From Lucinisca nassula (taxonomy: Eukaryota; Mollusca; Bivalvia; Lucinida; Lucinidae), in NCBI GenBank assembly GCA_963580285.1, contig OY757026.1:41973748-42037747 (forward strand): a DNA stretch of 64,000 nucleotides, written 5' to 3'. The position numbers and the translations under genes were made by a program. The notes below the pieces were generated by a model. The model saw nothing but the letters and a program-made list of their open reading frames with translations. It did not search any database and was not told the DNA's origin. The number at the start of each line of letters is the position of its first letter. The stretch's first letter is position 1. This document shows positions 19,717-32,304 of the stretch, piece after piece.

Positions 19717-21322
19717 AGTTCACCTGAGCCGAAGGCTCATTGGTGAGCTAATAGTATGGCCAGGCAAAAATTCTGTGTGTGTGTGTGTGTGTGTGTGTTC
19801 ACATTTTCAAACGTCTTCTACTCCGGAACCGCTGGGCCGATTGTAGTCAAATTTCACGTGGAGGCTCCATGGGGTGGGGGAACGAAAGTTTGCATTTTTG
19901 GTCTAGGTCAATTGACCAAGATGGCCGCCATGCCCATATATGGTAAAAACCCTTCAAAAATCTTCTCCTCCGGAACCACTGGGCCGATTTGCATGAAACT
20001 TGGCATGTAGCACCTGGGACATGGGCCCATCATAAATCGCATAAATGGTGTCCCTGTGATGACCTTGACCTATTTTACGCCAAGGTTAAATTTGGTAACA
20101 TGGGCATTTGTATGGGAAAAAGTAGAAATGTCTGATATCTTGCAAACTGTTACAAATAATGCCACTAAACCATATATATTCTTATTCCTTATGATGAGGC
20201 GCATTTAGTGACGTGGATTTTGGAACCCTGGGCCCCCCCGGGGGGCATGCCCCACCCCCTTTTTGGCACAAAATGCTTAATATCTCCAAAACAGCAAAGA
20301 TCCCGACCCATAAACCATATATATTCTTGTTCCTTATGATAAGGCGCATTCAGTGACATGGACCTTTGGGTACAGGGGTTCCCCGGGGGGGGGGGGGGGG
20401 GGGGCATGCCCCACCCCTATTTTGCACAAAATGCTTAATATCTCGGAAACGGTTAAGATCCCGACCCATAAACCATATATACTCTTGTTCCTTATGATGA
20501 GGCCCATTCAGTGACATGGACTTTTGGACCATGGGGTACCAGGGGTCCGGGGGGGGGCATGCCCCACCCCTTTTTGCACAAAATGCTTAATATCTCGGAA
20601 ACGGTTAAGATCTCTATCCATGAACCATATATATTCTTGTTCCTGATCATAAGGCGCATTAAGTGACATGAACCTTTGGACCCGTGGGTCCCAGGGGGGC
20701 ATGCCCCACCCCCTTTTTTGCATTAAATGCTTAATATCTCGGAAACGGTTAAGATCCCCACCCATAAACCATATATACTCTTGTTCTTTATGATGAGGCG
20801 CATTCAGTGACATGGACCTTTGGACCCTGGGGTACCAGGGGTCCGGGGGGGGGCATGCCCCTCCCCCTTTTTTGCTCAAAATGCTTAATATCTCGGAAAA
20901 GGTTAAGATCCCCACCCACAAACCATATATATTCTTGTTCCTTATGATAAGGCGCATTCAGTGACATGGACCTTTGGACCCGGGGGGTCCCTGGGTGAGG
21001 GAGGGGGGCATGCCTAACCCCCTTTTTTCCACAAAATGCTTAATATCTCGGAAACGGTTAAGATCCCCACCCATAAACCATATATATTCTTGTCGCATTC
21101 AGTGTAATGGACCGTTGGACCTACGTTTCCAGTGGGGTGGGGGGGGGGGGCTGGGGGCCAACTCCCTTTATTGCATTGAATGCTTAATATCTCGGAAACA
21201 GTTGAGATCCCCACCCAGTTACACAGACCTTCGGTCCCTCTTGGCCAAAGATCACATATTAAAGTCTTTGAGGACTTCCTCAGAAAAGTCAGGTGAGCGA
21301 TTCAGGACCAATAGTCCTCGGG
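19717..21322 (+). mobile_element. Hairpin element, family 2, with nine or so ~130 bp units
   Basis: The 5' hairpin agttcacctgagccgaagg / ctcattggtgagct is followed by (TG)n. The core has tandem units, each with catatatattcttgttcctt, gcgcattcagtgacatgga and aatgcttaatatctcgg. The end is gtcaggtgagcgattcagg and then the hairpin gaccaatagtcctcgg. The repeat at 17.57-17.66 kb gives the uninterrupted site (tatatttatttgcaagca), so the borders are supported. Poly-G stretches occur at 20385-20403 and 21129-21150. Confidence 0.7.
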
Positions 21323-21840
21323 TATTTATTTGCAAGCATGTTGACAGATTAAGCGTTAAGGTGTCAAACACAACAATAATTATTGTCATCTGCTTTGTTT
21401 TCCTAGTTAATTCACAAGTCATTGTTGCCAACTTGCAGACCTAGATCAGACTACTCCTCCAGAAAATGTTTGGTCCACACTAGCTGTTTGCATGTAGGTA
21501 AAATATATTTGAAATATTTGCAACAAAATAGCAACAGATGACACAAACAGACAACATTTTCAGATGCAATTTTTCTTGACATCTTAAGATAGACAATATT
21601 TTCAGATATACATGTAGTTTCTTTTTCATCTTTAAAGTTTGTTATTGCAGAGGCATAAAGATACCCAATGTACATGAATTGAATGGAACATCTTTTATTT
21701 ATATAGCACTTTTAATTTCTGCCCCGCTGCCCACAGCTTAGTCACTTTGTGTCACATGTGACTCATGCTAGACTGGAACCTATAGCTGTGAAAGATCTTG
21801 AGCGCACTTTTCCACTTGGCCACGGAGGCCCGTATATATA
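21323..21840. repeat. Right half of the repeat interrupted at 19.72 kb
   Basis: tttatttgcaagcatgttga through gcataaagatacccaatgta and ctgccccgctgcccacagc, parallel to 17.64-17.95 kb and 17.03-17.15 kb. The block ccacttggccacggaggccc ends it. Confidence 0.6.
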
Positions 21841-21863
21841 AGCATTGTTTATTGTTATTGTTG

Positions 21864-22010
21864 TCGCACCTGCTTTAGCAGGAAAACATAGGCGTTCAAG
21901 TTTCTGTCTGTCCATCCATCCAGTGGTCTGTCCGTCATTCCGTCAACATTTTATACTGGATGTCTTATCGTTGCAACTCCTCCTACAGTTTTATGTCGAT
22001 CATTTTTAAT
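21864..22010 (+). repeat. Hairpin plus TCCG module heading a ~180 bp tandem repeat
   Basis: cgcacctgctttagcagg, then tctgtctgtccatccatcc, then a unit with cgcaactcctcctacagttt. The unit repeats at 23.36, 25.98, 26.16 and 26.34 kb. Confidence 0.55.
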
Positions 22011-23212
22011 CCCCCGCCGCGAAGCGGAGCGGGGATTATAGGAATGCCCTTCCTCTGTCCGTCCGTCCAACTGTCCGTCCGTAACACTTTCGTGTCCGCT
22101 CCATATCTCCTCAACCCTTTGATAGAATTTCATTAAACTTTGGTCAGTTGTTCACCTCAATGAGGTGGAGTGTCGGGCGCAAGACCCAGGTCCGTACCTC
22201 AAAGGTCAAGGTCATACTTAGAGGTTAAAGGTCAAAAATTGGTTTTGTCGTGTTCGATCAATAACTTTCTTATTTTTGGATGGATTTAATTACTACTTGG
22301 CAAAAATGTTTGCCTCAATGAGACGGAGTGTCGCGCGCAAGACCCAGGTCTGTACCTCAAAGGTCAAAGTCATACTTAGAGGTTAAAGGTCAAAAGTGGG
22401 TTTTGTTGTGTCCGATCAATAACTTTCTTATTCCTGGATGTATTTTAATATTACATGGCAGAAATGTTCACCTCAATGAGATGGAGTGTCGCGCGCAAGA
22501 CCCAGGTCCGTACCTCAAAGGTCAAGGTCATACTTAGAGGTTAAAGGTCAAAAAAGTGTTTTGTTGTGTCCGAGCAATAACTTTCTTATTCCTGGATGGA
22601 TTTAAATATTACTTGGTAGAAATGTTCACCTCAATGAGACGGAGTGTTGCACGCAAGACCCAGGTCTGCACCTCAAAGGTCAAGGTCATACTTAGAGGTT
22701 AAAGGTCAAAAATGGGTTTTGGTGTGTCCGATCAATAACTTTCTTATTCCTGCATGGATTTAAATATTACTTGGCAGAAATGTTTACCATAATGTGGCGG
22801 TGTGTCAGGAGCAAGACCCAGGTCCAAACCTCAAGGGTCAAGGTCATACTTAGAGGTGAAAGGTAAAAAAAGCGTCTTGTTTATTGTGTCCGATCAATAT
22901 CTTTCTTATTCCTGGATTGATTTTAAAATAACTAGACAGCAATGTTAATCATCATGAGACGATGTGTTGTGCGCAAAACCCAGGTTGGTTTCAGAAAGGT
23001 CAAGGTCATACTTAGAGGTCAAATGTGATAAAAGGTTCTTTTTTGGGTGTTTTGTCAATAATTTTCTTACTCCTGGATGGATTTTAAAATTACTTGGCAG
23101 AAATGTTAACCATCATAAGGTTGATAATTTAAGGTCATGGTGAAGGTCACAGGGTTGAGCTTTGTTACTGAAGGCGGCGGGGGATTATGGCTGTCCCTCA
23201 GACGACATTCTT
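22011..23212 (+). mobile_element. Hairpin plus TCCG element, family 3, copy 1
   Basis: The 5' hairpin aatcccccgccgcgaag / cggagcggggatt is followed by tctgtccgtccgtcc. The core has about seven units of roughly 155 bp, each with gatcaataactttcttattc, cgcaagacccaggtc and aaggtcatacttagaggtt. It ends ggcggcgggggattatg and acgacattcttg. It is inserted in the ~180 bp host unit at gatcatttt|gaaactttg, whose empty form is at 26008-26025. Confidence 0.7.
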
Positions 23213-23399
23213 GTGAAACTTTGCATGTGCTTTCGCATGAGGATGTGCACATGGTTTAGACATAATTGTCAGAATATTTTTCGTCACTTTTTTGTAATTT
23301 TTTCCAGTTTGTGAACTTAGTCATTTTTAACCTTCAATTAGTATGCGAAAGGTACCTCTTGTCATCGCAACTCCTCTTACAGTTTTATACCCATCATTT
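23213..23399 (+). repeat. ~180 bp host unit between two family-3 elements
   Basis: gaaactttgcatgtgcttt through gtatgcgaaaggtacctctt, matching the units at 25.85-26.45 kb. Confidence 0.6.
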
Positions 23400-25849
23400 T
23401 TAATCCCTCGCCGCGAAGCGGAGCGGGGATTATAGGAATGCCATTCGTCTGTCTGTCCGTCCGTCCGTCTGTCCATCCGTCTGTCCATCCGTAACACTCT
23501 CTTGTCCGCTCTATATCTCCTCAAAATGGTATAATGGCCATCCAAAATAAAAAGACATATGTCAAACACACAATAAGTGACAAACAATAACATAAATAAA
23601 CCGCCACAGAAACACCGCCTTGGAACGGTCAATGGAAAGGAATTCCACCGGGGATGGAAAGTATTCCATCAGGGATGGAAAGCATTTCATTGGGGGGCTT
23701 AAATCGATTTTACGTGGCCACAATCCTCGCCCTTACTTCTGTAGTAGACATTAATTTTGTTTAGTCCGCATGAAGGCTTCCTAACTCAACAGTGTAACAT
23801 CTCCGAGAACACACAAATCAAAAAGCTACAGAGATGAAACAAGGTACAGGACTCAACAGTATACAACAACAGAAATACTGGAGCAAAAGAAAACCAACAG
23901 TTAGACTCCGATACCCTTCGATAGAATTTTATTAAACTCTGGTCAGTTGTTCACCTTAATTAGGGGGAGTGTCGCACGCAAGACCAGGTCCGTACCTCAA
24001 AGGTCAAGGTCATACTTAGAGGTTAAAGGTCAAAAATGGGTTTTGTCGTGTCCGATCAATAACTTCCTTATTCCTGGATGGATTTTAATATTACCTTGCA
24101 GAAATGTTCACCTCAATGAGATGGAGTGTCACGCGCAAGACCCAGGTCTGTACCTCAAAGGTCAAGGTCAAAAGATCAAAGAAGGGTTTTGTTGTGTCCG
24201 ATCAATAACTTTCTTATTCCTGGATGGATTTAAATATTACATGGTAGAAATGTTCACCTCAATGAGACGGAGTTTCGCGCGCAAGACCCGGGTCTGCACC
24301 TCAAAGGTCAAGGTCATACTTGAGGTTAAAGGTCAAAAATGGGTTTTGGCGTGTCCGATCAATAACTTTCGTATTCCTGGATGGATTTAAATATTACTTG
24401 GCAGAAATTTTTACCATAATGTGACGGTGTGTCGGGAGCAAGACCTAGGTCCAAACCTCAACGGTCAAGGTCATACTTAGAGGTGAAAGGTAAAAAAAAA
24501 GCGTCTTTTTTATCGTGTCCGATCAATATCTTTTTTATTCCTGGATTGATTTTAAAATAACTAGACAGTAATGTTTATCATCATGAGACGATGTGTTGTG
24601 CACAAAATCCAGGTTGGTTTCTGAAAGGTCAAGGTCGTGCTTAGAGGTCAAAGGTGAAAAAAAGGGTCTTTTGGGGTGTTTTGTCAAAGGTCAAAAATGG
24701 GTTTTGTTGTGTCCGATCAATAACTTTCTTATTCCTGGATGGATTTAAATATAACTTGGCAGAAATGTTCACCTCAATGAGACGGAGTGTCTCGCGCAAG
24801 ACCCAGGTCCGTACCTCAAAGGTCAAGGTCATACTTAGAGGTTAAGGGTCAAAAAATGGTTTGTCATGTCCGATCAATAACTTTCTTATTTCTGGATGGA
24901 TTTAAGTATTACTTGGCAGAAATGTTCACCTCAATGAGACGGAGTGCTGCGCGTAAGACCCAGGTCCGTACCTCAAAGGTCAATGTCATACTTAGAGGTT
25001 AAAGGTCAAAAATGGGGTTTGTCGTGTCCGATCAATAACTTTCTTATTTCTGGATGGATTTAAATATTACTTGGCAGAAATGTTCACCTTAATGAGACGG
25101 AGTGGCGCGTGCAAAACCCAGGTCCGCACCTCAAAGGTCAAGGTCATACTTAGAGGTTAAAGTTCAAAAATGGGTTTTGTGTCCAATCAATAACTTTCTT
25201 ATTCCTGGATGGATTTAAATATTACTTGGCAGAAATGGTAACCATAATGTGACGGTGTGTCGCGTGCAAGACCCAGGTCCTTACCTCTAAGGTCAAGCTC
25301 ATACTTAGAGGTTAATGGTCAAAAAAGGAAGTTTACATGTCCGATCAATAACTTCCTTATTCCTGGATTGATTTAAACATTACTTGGCAGAAATGTTAAC
25401 CATAATGTGACGGTGTGTTGCGCGCAAGACCAAGGTCCAAACTTTAAAGGTCAAGGTCATACTTAGAGGTGAAAGGTCAAATAAGCATCTTTTTTATTGT
25501 GTCCGATCAATATCTTTCTTATTTCTGATTCCTGGATTGATTTTAAAATAACTTGACAGTAATGTTAATCATCATGACACGATGTGTTGTATGCAAAACC
25601 CAGATTGGTTTCTGAAAGGACAAGGTCATACTTAGAGGTAAAAGGTGAAAAAAAAACGGTCTTTTTGGGGTGTTTTGTCAATAACTTTCTTACTTCTGGA
25701 TGGATTTAAAAATTACTTGGCAGAAATGTTAACCATCATAAGGTTGATAATTCAAGGTCATGGTGAAGGTCACGGTTTTGAGCTTTGTTACTGAAGGCGG
25801 CGGGGGATTATAGCTGTCCCTCAGACGGCATTTTTGTGAAACTTTGCAT
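23400..25849 (+). mobile_element. Hairpin plus TCCG element, family 3, copy 2
   Basis: Same hairpin and TCCG start and same end (gaaggcggcgggggattata, then gacggcatttttg) as 22011-23212. It has more core units and is interrupted at 23527-23918 by an unrelated repeat. It occupies the same position in the host unit as copy 1, so the pair probably arose by duplication of element plus host unit. Open frames across the units are not a gene. Confidence 0.65.
23527..23918 (+). mobile_element. Repeat Y, inserted copy
   Basis: aatggccatccaaaataaaa through aaaaccaacagttagactcc, closely matching 34065-34430. It splits the element at ctcctcaa|cccttcgatag. Confidence 0.7.
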
Positions 25850-26500
25850 TTGCTTTTGCCATAGTATGAGGATACGCATGTGGTTTGGACATAATCTTCG
25901 AATGAATTTTTGTCATTTTTTGCACATTGTGAACTTAGTCATTTTTAAACGTTCACTTGGATAGGATAGGTACCTCTTGTCATCGCAACTCCTCTTACAG
26001 TTTTATACCGATCATTTTGAAACTTTGCATGTGTTTTTGCCATGGTATGAGAAATTGCATGTGGTTTGGACATGATCTTCGGATGAATTTTTGTCACTTT
26101 TTTCCACATTGTGAACTTAGTCATTTTTAAACTTCAATTGGTATGCGCTAGGGACCTCTTGTCATCTCAACTCCTCTTACAGTTTTATACCGGTCATTTT
26201 AAAATTTTGCATGTGCTTTGGCCATGGTATGAGGATGCGCATGTGGTTTGGACATAATTATCAGAATATTTTTCCTCACTTTTTGTGACCTTATTGAATA
26301 TCAATTGAAGGTTAAAAATGACTGTACAGCTTGTCATCGCAACTCCTCTTACAGTTTTATACCAATCATTTTGAAACTTAGAATGTGAGGATATGAGAAT
26401 GTATCCATGATATATCCATGATATGAGGATGTGGTTTGAATGTAATTCTTGGATCATTTTAGAACATGTTCATTTTATCGTATAGTGAACTAAGTCAGTT
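25850..26500 (+). repeat. Tandem ~180 bp units
   Basis: Three to four units with catcgcaactcctcttacag, tgcatgtgcttt(t)gcca and gaacttagtcatttttaa. No gene is seen. Confidence 0.65.
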
Positions 26501-27034
26501 TTTTACCTTATATATATATATATAGGCTATGGATTCTTCTCAAAGCCCAATACTCATTTCTTCTGCCTAACATTAACTTTTTTATGTCTGGGGCAGGTGG
26601 GAAGCAGGTGCGACATCAACTTCACCGATGATGAATCTCTGGTTATTATTGTTATTATTCACCGCTAAATACCGTATGTGAAATTTGCATTGTATGCTAT
26701 GTATGTGACATGAGAGTTTTTTTTTTAAATAAATATGTTTAAACCAATTCTCACTACTCCTGTATTGGCATCAAATGATACATGCACAAACGGCCTTACA
26801 ATCGCATAAAATTTATATCAAAGATTATTTTATTTAGAATCGAAGTCAGAATTTCTTCTCAGAACCCAAATTAAAGCATAACATTTTCATTGTGAGCCGA
26901 TTTTCAAATCACAAGAACATGCCTGTATTCTTCGGACCCCCTTAAACCTCACTGACATATAGATCATATAAAATGGGTTTACATGACTATACATTATTTT
27001 CTTATTTCTACCCAAAACACCTAGCAATCATTTT

Positions 27035-27330
27035 ACGTTGGATTGGCGTTGTAAAGATGTCCGATCCAGACGCCGGATAGACGTTGTATGATGGTTGAAT
27101 TTGCAAATTATTTAGATGTCAGAATCCGACGTGTATATGACGTCAATCAGATGTCGTATGGACGTCATTTTTCTGGTGTCAGAACAACGTCAGATTACGA
27201 TGTCCATCCAACGTATGCCTGATTCTTACGTTGTATAGACTTTTGATCGTGAAGTCTAAGTACTTCGTACATTCAACCGAAATACAACGTATATCTGACG
27301 TCAGGGGCTGGCGTGGAGTGAACGTCTATC
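27035..27330. repeat. Cluster of ACGT / TGACGTC-type motifs
   Basis: More than a dozen cgtt, gacgt or acgtc motifs in 290 bp (for example ttggattggcgttgt, atgtccgatccagacg, gtatatgacgtcaatcag, tgtccatccaacgtatgcc) in both orientations. It looks like the degenerate subterminal repeats of a DNA transposon. Flanking sequence 26.5-27.0 kb shows no recognisable feature. Confidence 0.5.
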
Positions 27331-27540
27331 CAACGTACAAACTTGCCGGTATGGCGTGGATATGGCTAAATGTAAATTATCATCAACCATTTATTATTAT
27401 GAGAGAAAATGACAATAACATCAAGTGTTCGCTGTGCATATATTGTTGGTACTCGTCAGAATCGCCTCTATCGAGGCGGTTCAAACGATTCCCAATATGC
27501 TTTGGACTTTGGACAGAAATGTTATTGCGTTCGAATTTTT

Positions 27541-29491
27541 AGCTCACCTGTCACGTATTGACAAGGTGAGCTTTTGTGATCACTTTTTGTCCGTCGTGCG
27601 TCCGTGCGTCCGTCCGTGCGTGCATCCGTCCGTGCGTCCGTAAACAATTTCTTCAAACGACATCTCCTCCTAAACCACTGAAGAGATTTTGACCAAACTT
27701 GGCAGAAATGATCTTTGGGTGGTCCTCTCTCAAAGTTGTTCAAAGAGTTCCATTCCGTGCAGAACTCTGGTTGCCATGGCAACGAAAATGGAAAATTAGA
27801 GAAAATCTTTAAAAATCTTCTCCTCTAAAACCACAGGGCCCAGATCTTTCATATTTGGTATGAAGCTTCATCTATGGGACCTCTACCAAGATTGTTCAAA
27901 TTATGGTCCTGGGGTCAAAAATGGCCCCAATCCGGGGCCCACATGTTTTACATAGACTTATATAGTAAAAACCTTTAAAAATCTTCTTCTCTGAAACTGC
28001 AAGGCCCAGATCTTTCATATTTGGTATGAAGCTTCATCTAGGGGACCTCTACCAAGATTGTTCAAATTATGGCCCTGGGGTCAAAAATGGCCCCACCCCG
28101 TGGCCCACATGTTTTACATAGACCTATATAGGAAAAAAACGTTGAAAATCTTTTTCTCTGAAACGACAAGGCCAAGGTCTTTCATATTTGGTATGAAGCT
28201 TCATCTAGGGGACCTCTACCAAGATTGTTCAAATTATAGCTCTGGGGCAAAAAATGGCCCTGCCCCGGGGCCCACATGTAACACATAGACTTATATAGGG
28301 AAAACCTTTAAAAGTCTTCTCCTCTGAAACCACAAGTTCGAAGTCTTTCATATTTGGTATGAAGCTTCATCTAGGGGACCTCTACTGAGATTGTTCAAAT
28401 TATGGCCCTGGGGCCAAAAATGGCCCCACCCCGGGCCGACATGTTTTACATAGGCTTATATAGGGAAAACATTTAAAAATCTTCTTCTCTGAAACCTCAA
28501 GGTCCAGGTCTTTTATATTTGGTGTGGAGCTTCATCTAGGGGCCCCCTACCAAGATTGTTCAAATTATAGCCCTGGGACCAAAAATGGCCCCGCCCTAGG
28601 GGCCACATGTTTTACATAGTCTTATATAAGGAAAACCTTTAAAAATCTTCTTCTCTGAAACCACAAGTCTGAGGTCTTTCATATTTGGTATGAAGCTTCA
28701 TCTAGGGAATCTCTACCGAGATTTTCAAATTATGGCCCTGGGGCCAAAAATGGCCCCGACCCGGGGCCCACATGTTTTACATCTAGGCTTATATAGGGAA
28801 AAGCCGTTAAAAATCTTCCTCTCTGAAACCACAAGGCCCAGGTCTTTTATATTTGGTATGAAGCTTCATCTAGGGGACCCCTACCAAGATTGTTCAAATT
28901 ATAGCCCTGGGGCCAAAAATGGCCCTGCCCCAGGGCCCACATGTTTTACATAGGCTTATATAGGGAAAACCTTTAAAAATATTCTTCTCTGAAACCACAA
29001 GTCTGAGGTCTTTCATATTTGCTATGCAGCTTCATCTAGGAGACTTCTACCAAGATTGTTCAAATTATGGCCTCGGACCAAAAATGGCCCCACCCCAGGG
29101 TCCACATGTTTTAAATAGACTCATATAGGAAAAGCCTTTAAAAATCTTCTCTGAAACCACAAGTCCCACGTTTTTCATATTTGATATGAAGTTTCATCTA
29201 GGGGACCCTTACCAAGATTGTTCAAATTGTGGCCCTGGGGCCAAAAATGGCCCTGCCCAGTGGCCCACATGTTTTACACAGACTTTTATGGGGGAAAAGC
29301 TTTAAAAATCTTTTTCTCAGAAACCACAAGGGCTAAGTCTTCCATATTTGGTTTGAAGTTTCATCTAGGGGACATCTACTAAGATTGTTTGAATTATAAC
29401 CCTGAGGCCAAAAATGACCCTGCCCTGGCCCCGGGCCCACTTGTTATACTTTGTATCAGGTGAGCGACCTAGGGCCCTCTGGGCTCTCTTG
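27541..29491 (+). mobile_element. Hairpin plus TCCG element, family 4, copy 1
   Basis: The 5' hairpin agctcacctgtcacg / tgacaaggtgagct is followed by gtgcgtccgtgcgtccgtcc. About ten core units of roughly 160 bp each carry ctctgaaaccacaaggccca, tatgaagcttcatctagggg and gccaaaaatggcccc. The 3' end is aggtgagcgacctagggccc with a terminal hairpin and CTTG. Same family as 43660-45993 and 50353-52394. Confidence 0.8.
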
Positions 29492-29690
29492 TATACCATA
29501 GAGAGGCTGTGAGTTCAAATCGGGCCACCGGGATTCGGTTTCTACTTGGGCGAGACAAAGAATGACACCGCACCTCTCAATCCATGTGTAAATGGGTAGC
29601 AATAGCAAAAAGTCACTTGATTCTCTCTCGTGCGTGTGATAACACTTGTAATGAGTGTTTAAGAGCGATTCCAAAGCCGCAATCAATGCC
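29492..29690 (+). mobile_element. SINE-like fragment
   Basis: gaggctgtgagttcaaatcg resembles a Pol III B box. It is followed by gggcgagacaaagaatgaca and ccatgtgtaaatgggtagc. A minus-strand frame of 76 codons across it has no recognisable motif and is disregarded. Confidence 0.45.
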
Positions 29691-29959
29691 TAGGCATAGT
29701 TTTCTGATGTAGTAGTATTTTCTCGTTTTTCCTATTTAAGAGCTTGATAGAAATTTTCCGAGATGGTCGTAAGATTTTCATACTAAATGGTATTTCCGAT
29801 TTAGTCGCCTCACAAACGTGTTTGTGATAGGGGTTCATGCATATTTTCATTACATCGATATTCTTATCAAGTAATCAATCAGAGCCACGCCACAGTCCTC
29901 GAGTTATCTGATGCGGGTTTAGTTTGTTTGATTTGAGGTTTGACGACTTCGTAAACACA

Positions 29960-30215
29960 GTTCAGATCTTTATGGAGACGTTGCTTTCAATCTTGTGGGA
30001 CTTGAAATCGATAATTGGATAAAATGACATCTCAAGCCCTACCACCCCATGAAACTACTAGGATTTATGTCCATGGACGGTCCGACTCGCGCCCCTGTTC
30101 ATGGACAGGCTTAGAACCTTAGCGGTTTACCAGTACTTATGTACGTTCGGTTCCAGCTCTACAGGGAAGCGTCATGCAGCCAATCCATTTCTTCAAGCCC
30201 CGATGAGCTGGGCTG
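29960..30215 (-). mobile_element. SINE A, reverse copy
   Basis: gacatctcaagccctaccac, the middle region with catggacaggcttagaacct, and the end ttcttcaagccccgatgagc (the reverse of the SINE A head). Confidence 0.75.
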
Positions 30216-30319
30216 TACAAGTTACAACTCACGAGTAACAGCGTTCTGATTGGTCTGCGCATATGTGGAGTCTGTCAAAACGTTTGCTGTTACAATGTCA
30301 CACACATTTTTTTTTCAGA

Positions 30320-31378
30320 CTCACTTGGCCGAATTTCTTGAAACTTGGTATGTGGCATCAGGGATGTGGGGCCATCATAAATTGAAAAAATGGTGACCCT
30401 AGGATGACCTCGACCTATTTTACTGCAAGGTCAAGTTTGGTAACATGGGCTTTTGTATGGGAAAAAGTCGAAATGTCGCATATCTTGCAAACCCTTCAAA
30501 ATAACACCACTAAACCATATATATTCTTGTTCCTTATGATGAGGCCCATTAAGTGAGTTGGATTTTGGGACCTTTGGGACCTGGGGGGATGCCCCACCCC
30601 TTTTTTGCACAAAATGCTTTATTTCTCTGAAACTGTTATGATCCCCACCCATTAACCATTATGCTTGTTCCTTATGATAAGACGCATTCAGTGACATATA
30701 GACCATTGGACCCTTGGGTAGTGGGGGTTACGGGTAGGGGGGATGCCCCGACCCCTTTATTGTTTTTTCAAAAAGTGCCCAATATTTTGGAAACTGTTCA
30801 GATCCCCACCCATAAACAATATATATTCTTGTTGCTTATGATAAGGGGCTTTAAGTGACATGCATCTTGACCCCCGGGGGCATGCCCCACCCCTGCATTA
30901 CATAAAATGCAGCAAATCTCAGAAACTGTTCAGATCCCTTCCCATAAAACATATACTTTCTTGTTTTCTTGTGATAAGGGGCATTTAGTTACATGGATCT
31001 TTGAACACCATAGGTTAAATTGGGGGCCTCACCCCCTTTAGAAATGGTTAAGCTCTCCACCCATTAACCATATATTTTCTTGTTCCTGACCTTTTAGCTC
31101 ATCTAAGGCTTTATCTTGGCTAAATATAACTGAAAATTCAAACTCAAGAGTCAGGAATGTGATTAAGGACCACTTGGTCAGACAGCCAGATGCTAAAAAT
31201 AATCAATGCTTAGTAATATTCTTTCAAAGAACCAGATACACATCACAAGGGACATCATTATTTGTTCAAGTGATGAGTCTGGGATTACCTTTGCTTGTTT
31301 AAGGTTTAGGTGCATGTCCCTTAGCCCTTTAGACCTAAGGCTGTCAGGTGAGCGTCTTCAGGACCAATGGTCCTCTGG
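30320..31378 (+). mobile_element. Family-2 hairpin element, 5' truncated
   Basis: Same ~130 bp units as 19.72-21.32 kb (ccatatatattcttgttcct, aaaatgctttatttctctg) and the same end (gtcaggtgagcgtcttcagg, then gaccaatggtcctctgg). Confidence 0.7.
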
Positions 31379-31449
31379 TTTCCATCTCTTTTGGAGACAA
31401 CGTATGCCAGTATGTCAAACATAGATATTTGCTTAATTGTTTGTTTCAG

Positions 31450-31650
31450 GTTCCACGATGGAGCCAGTATTTGTCTCAGTGGAAGAGATTTATAGGCGGG
31501 TTACACGATGCTCTGAATGTTGCAGTGGGAACTTCAGAAGCCATCACTGTCCTTTGTGCCCCGCAGAGATCTTCAAACCAACACGCAAAGATGCTGTGTT
31601 CAAGCATATACAATTAACTCACTGTAAAAGTAAAATTGAATCAACAGAAG
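31450..31650 (+). CDS. Zinc finger/F-box gene: C2H2-like finger exon
   Basis: Exon bounded by tgtttgtttcag| and gaag|gtaggc. An ATG at 31458 opens MEPVFVSVEEIYRRVTRC; the exon is also open upstream of it, so the true start may lie in an earlier exon. There are two Cys clusters, CSECC and then HHCPLCPAEIF. The second forms C-x2-C-x15-H-x4-H with KHIQLTH, a C2H2-type finger with a long loop. The exon ends in phase 1 at codon 65. Downstream on the same strand are an F-box exon (35548) and a Cys-rich exon (39421), so I infer one gene. Phase 1 does not fit the F-box exon directly: using it would give an immediate stop, so an exon of 3n+2 bases is missing between them. The protein family is not recognised. 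Confidence 0.65.
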
Positions 31651-32280
31651 GTAGGCATTTTAATGCTTATATCGTTATTGATAAACAGGGCTTCCATTAA
31701 AAGAAATTAAGAATGCATATATATCCTAAAACAACCTTTAGAATCTTTGTTTATGATGCTGATGAGGCTTCAGTAAAGATGTTTTATTATTTAGTGTTTG
31801 GATGCTTTTAGAGCAACTTTTTGCTTTTAATGTACCTAAGAAATTATAACACATTTTTGTATGCAAAGCCTTGTAAGATGTAAAACGCCTTTAATACCTT
31901 ATGTTTGATAATACACATTCCTAGTCGTTTCAAATAGATCTAAGTCGTCAGCACTGCAAGTCCTGACGCTCAGTTTTATGTTCTAGCGGAAGCATACATC
32001 TTACGAAAATTTAATGCCTTGTTTAAGGTGATATAAAGCCGTCTCAGGCATAGGTGGTAATAATTTGTTTTTTGTTTTAGAATAGCAAGAAATAAGTTTA
32101 ATCACTAGTTTCAAATTACTAATTTTCCAGTAAATATAGCATATGTTTTTTTTCAGTATTTTGCAAATTAGCAGAAATCGATGAAATTACCTAGTTGTCT
32201 CGAATTTATCGTAGTATTTTTTTTCACTGGTTCTATAGAAATGGCATTTACAGAATGATCCGTACGTCGGACGTGCCAGT
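31651..32280. other. Intron sequence without recognised features
   Basis: AT-rich. No repeat family seen elsewhere in the window and no convincing exon. Confidence 0.4.
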
Positions 32281-32304
32281 GGAAGAAAATGTCAGGTTTT
32301 TAGG

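Noticed and set aside
20508..20957. 149-codon minus-strand open frame
   Set aside because: It lies wholly within the ~130 bp units of a mobile element; unit indels and poly-G runs shift it elsewhere.
23947..24390. 147-codon open frame in tandem units
   Set aside because: The frame crosses ~155 bp repeat units and is broken in neighbouring units. Repeated peptide text merely mirrors the DNA repeat.
31437..31457. ATG at 31437 as the start of the zinc-finger gene
   Set aside because: It lies in the polypyrimidine tract before the acceptor at 31449, so it is intronic. The ATG at 31458 or an upstream exon is preferred.
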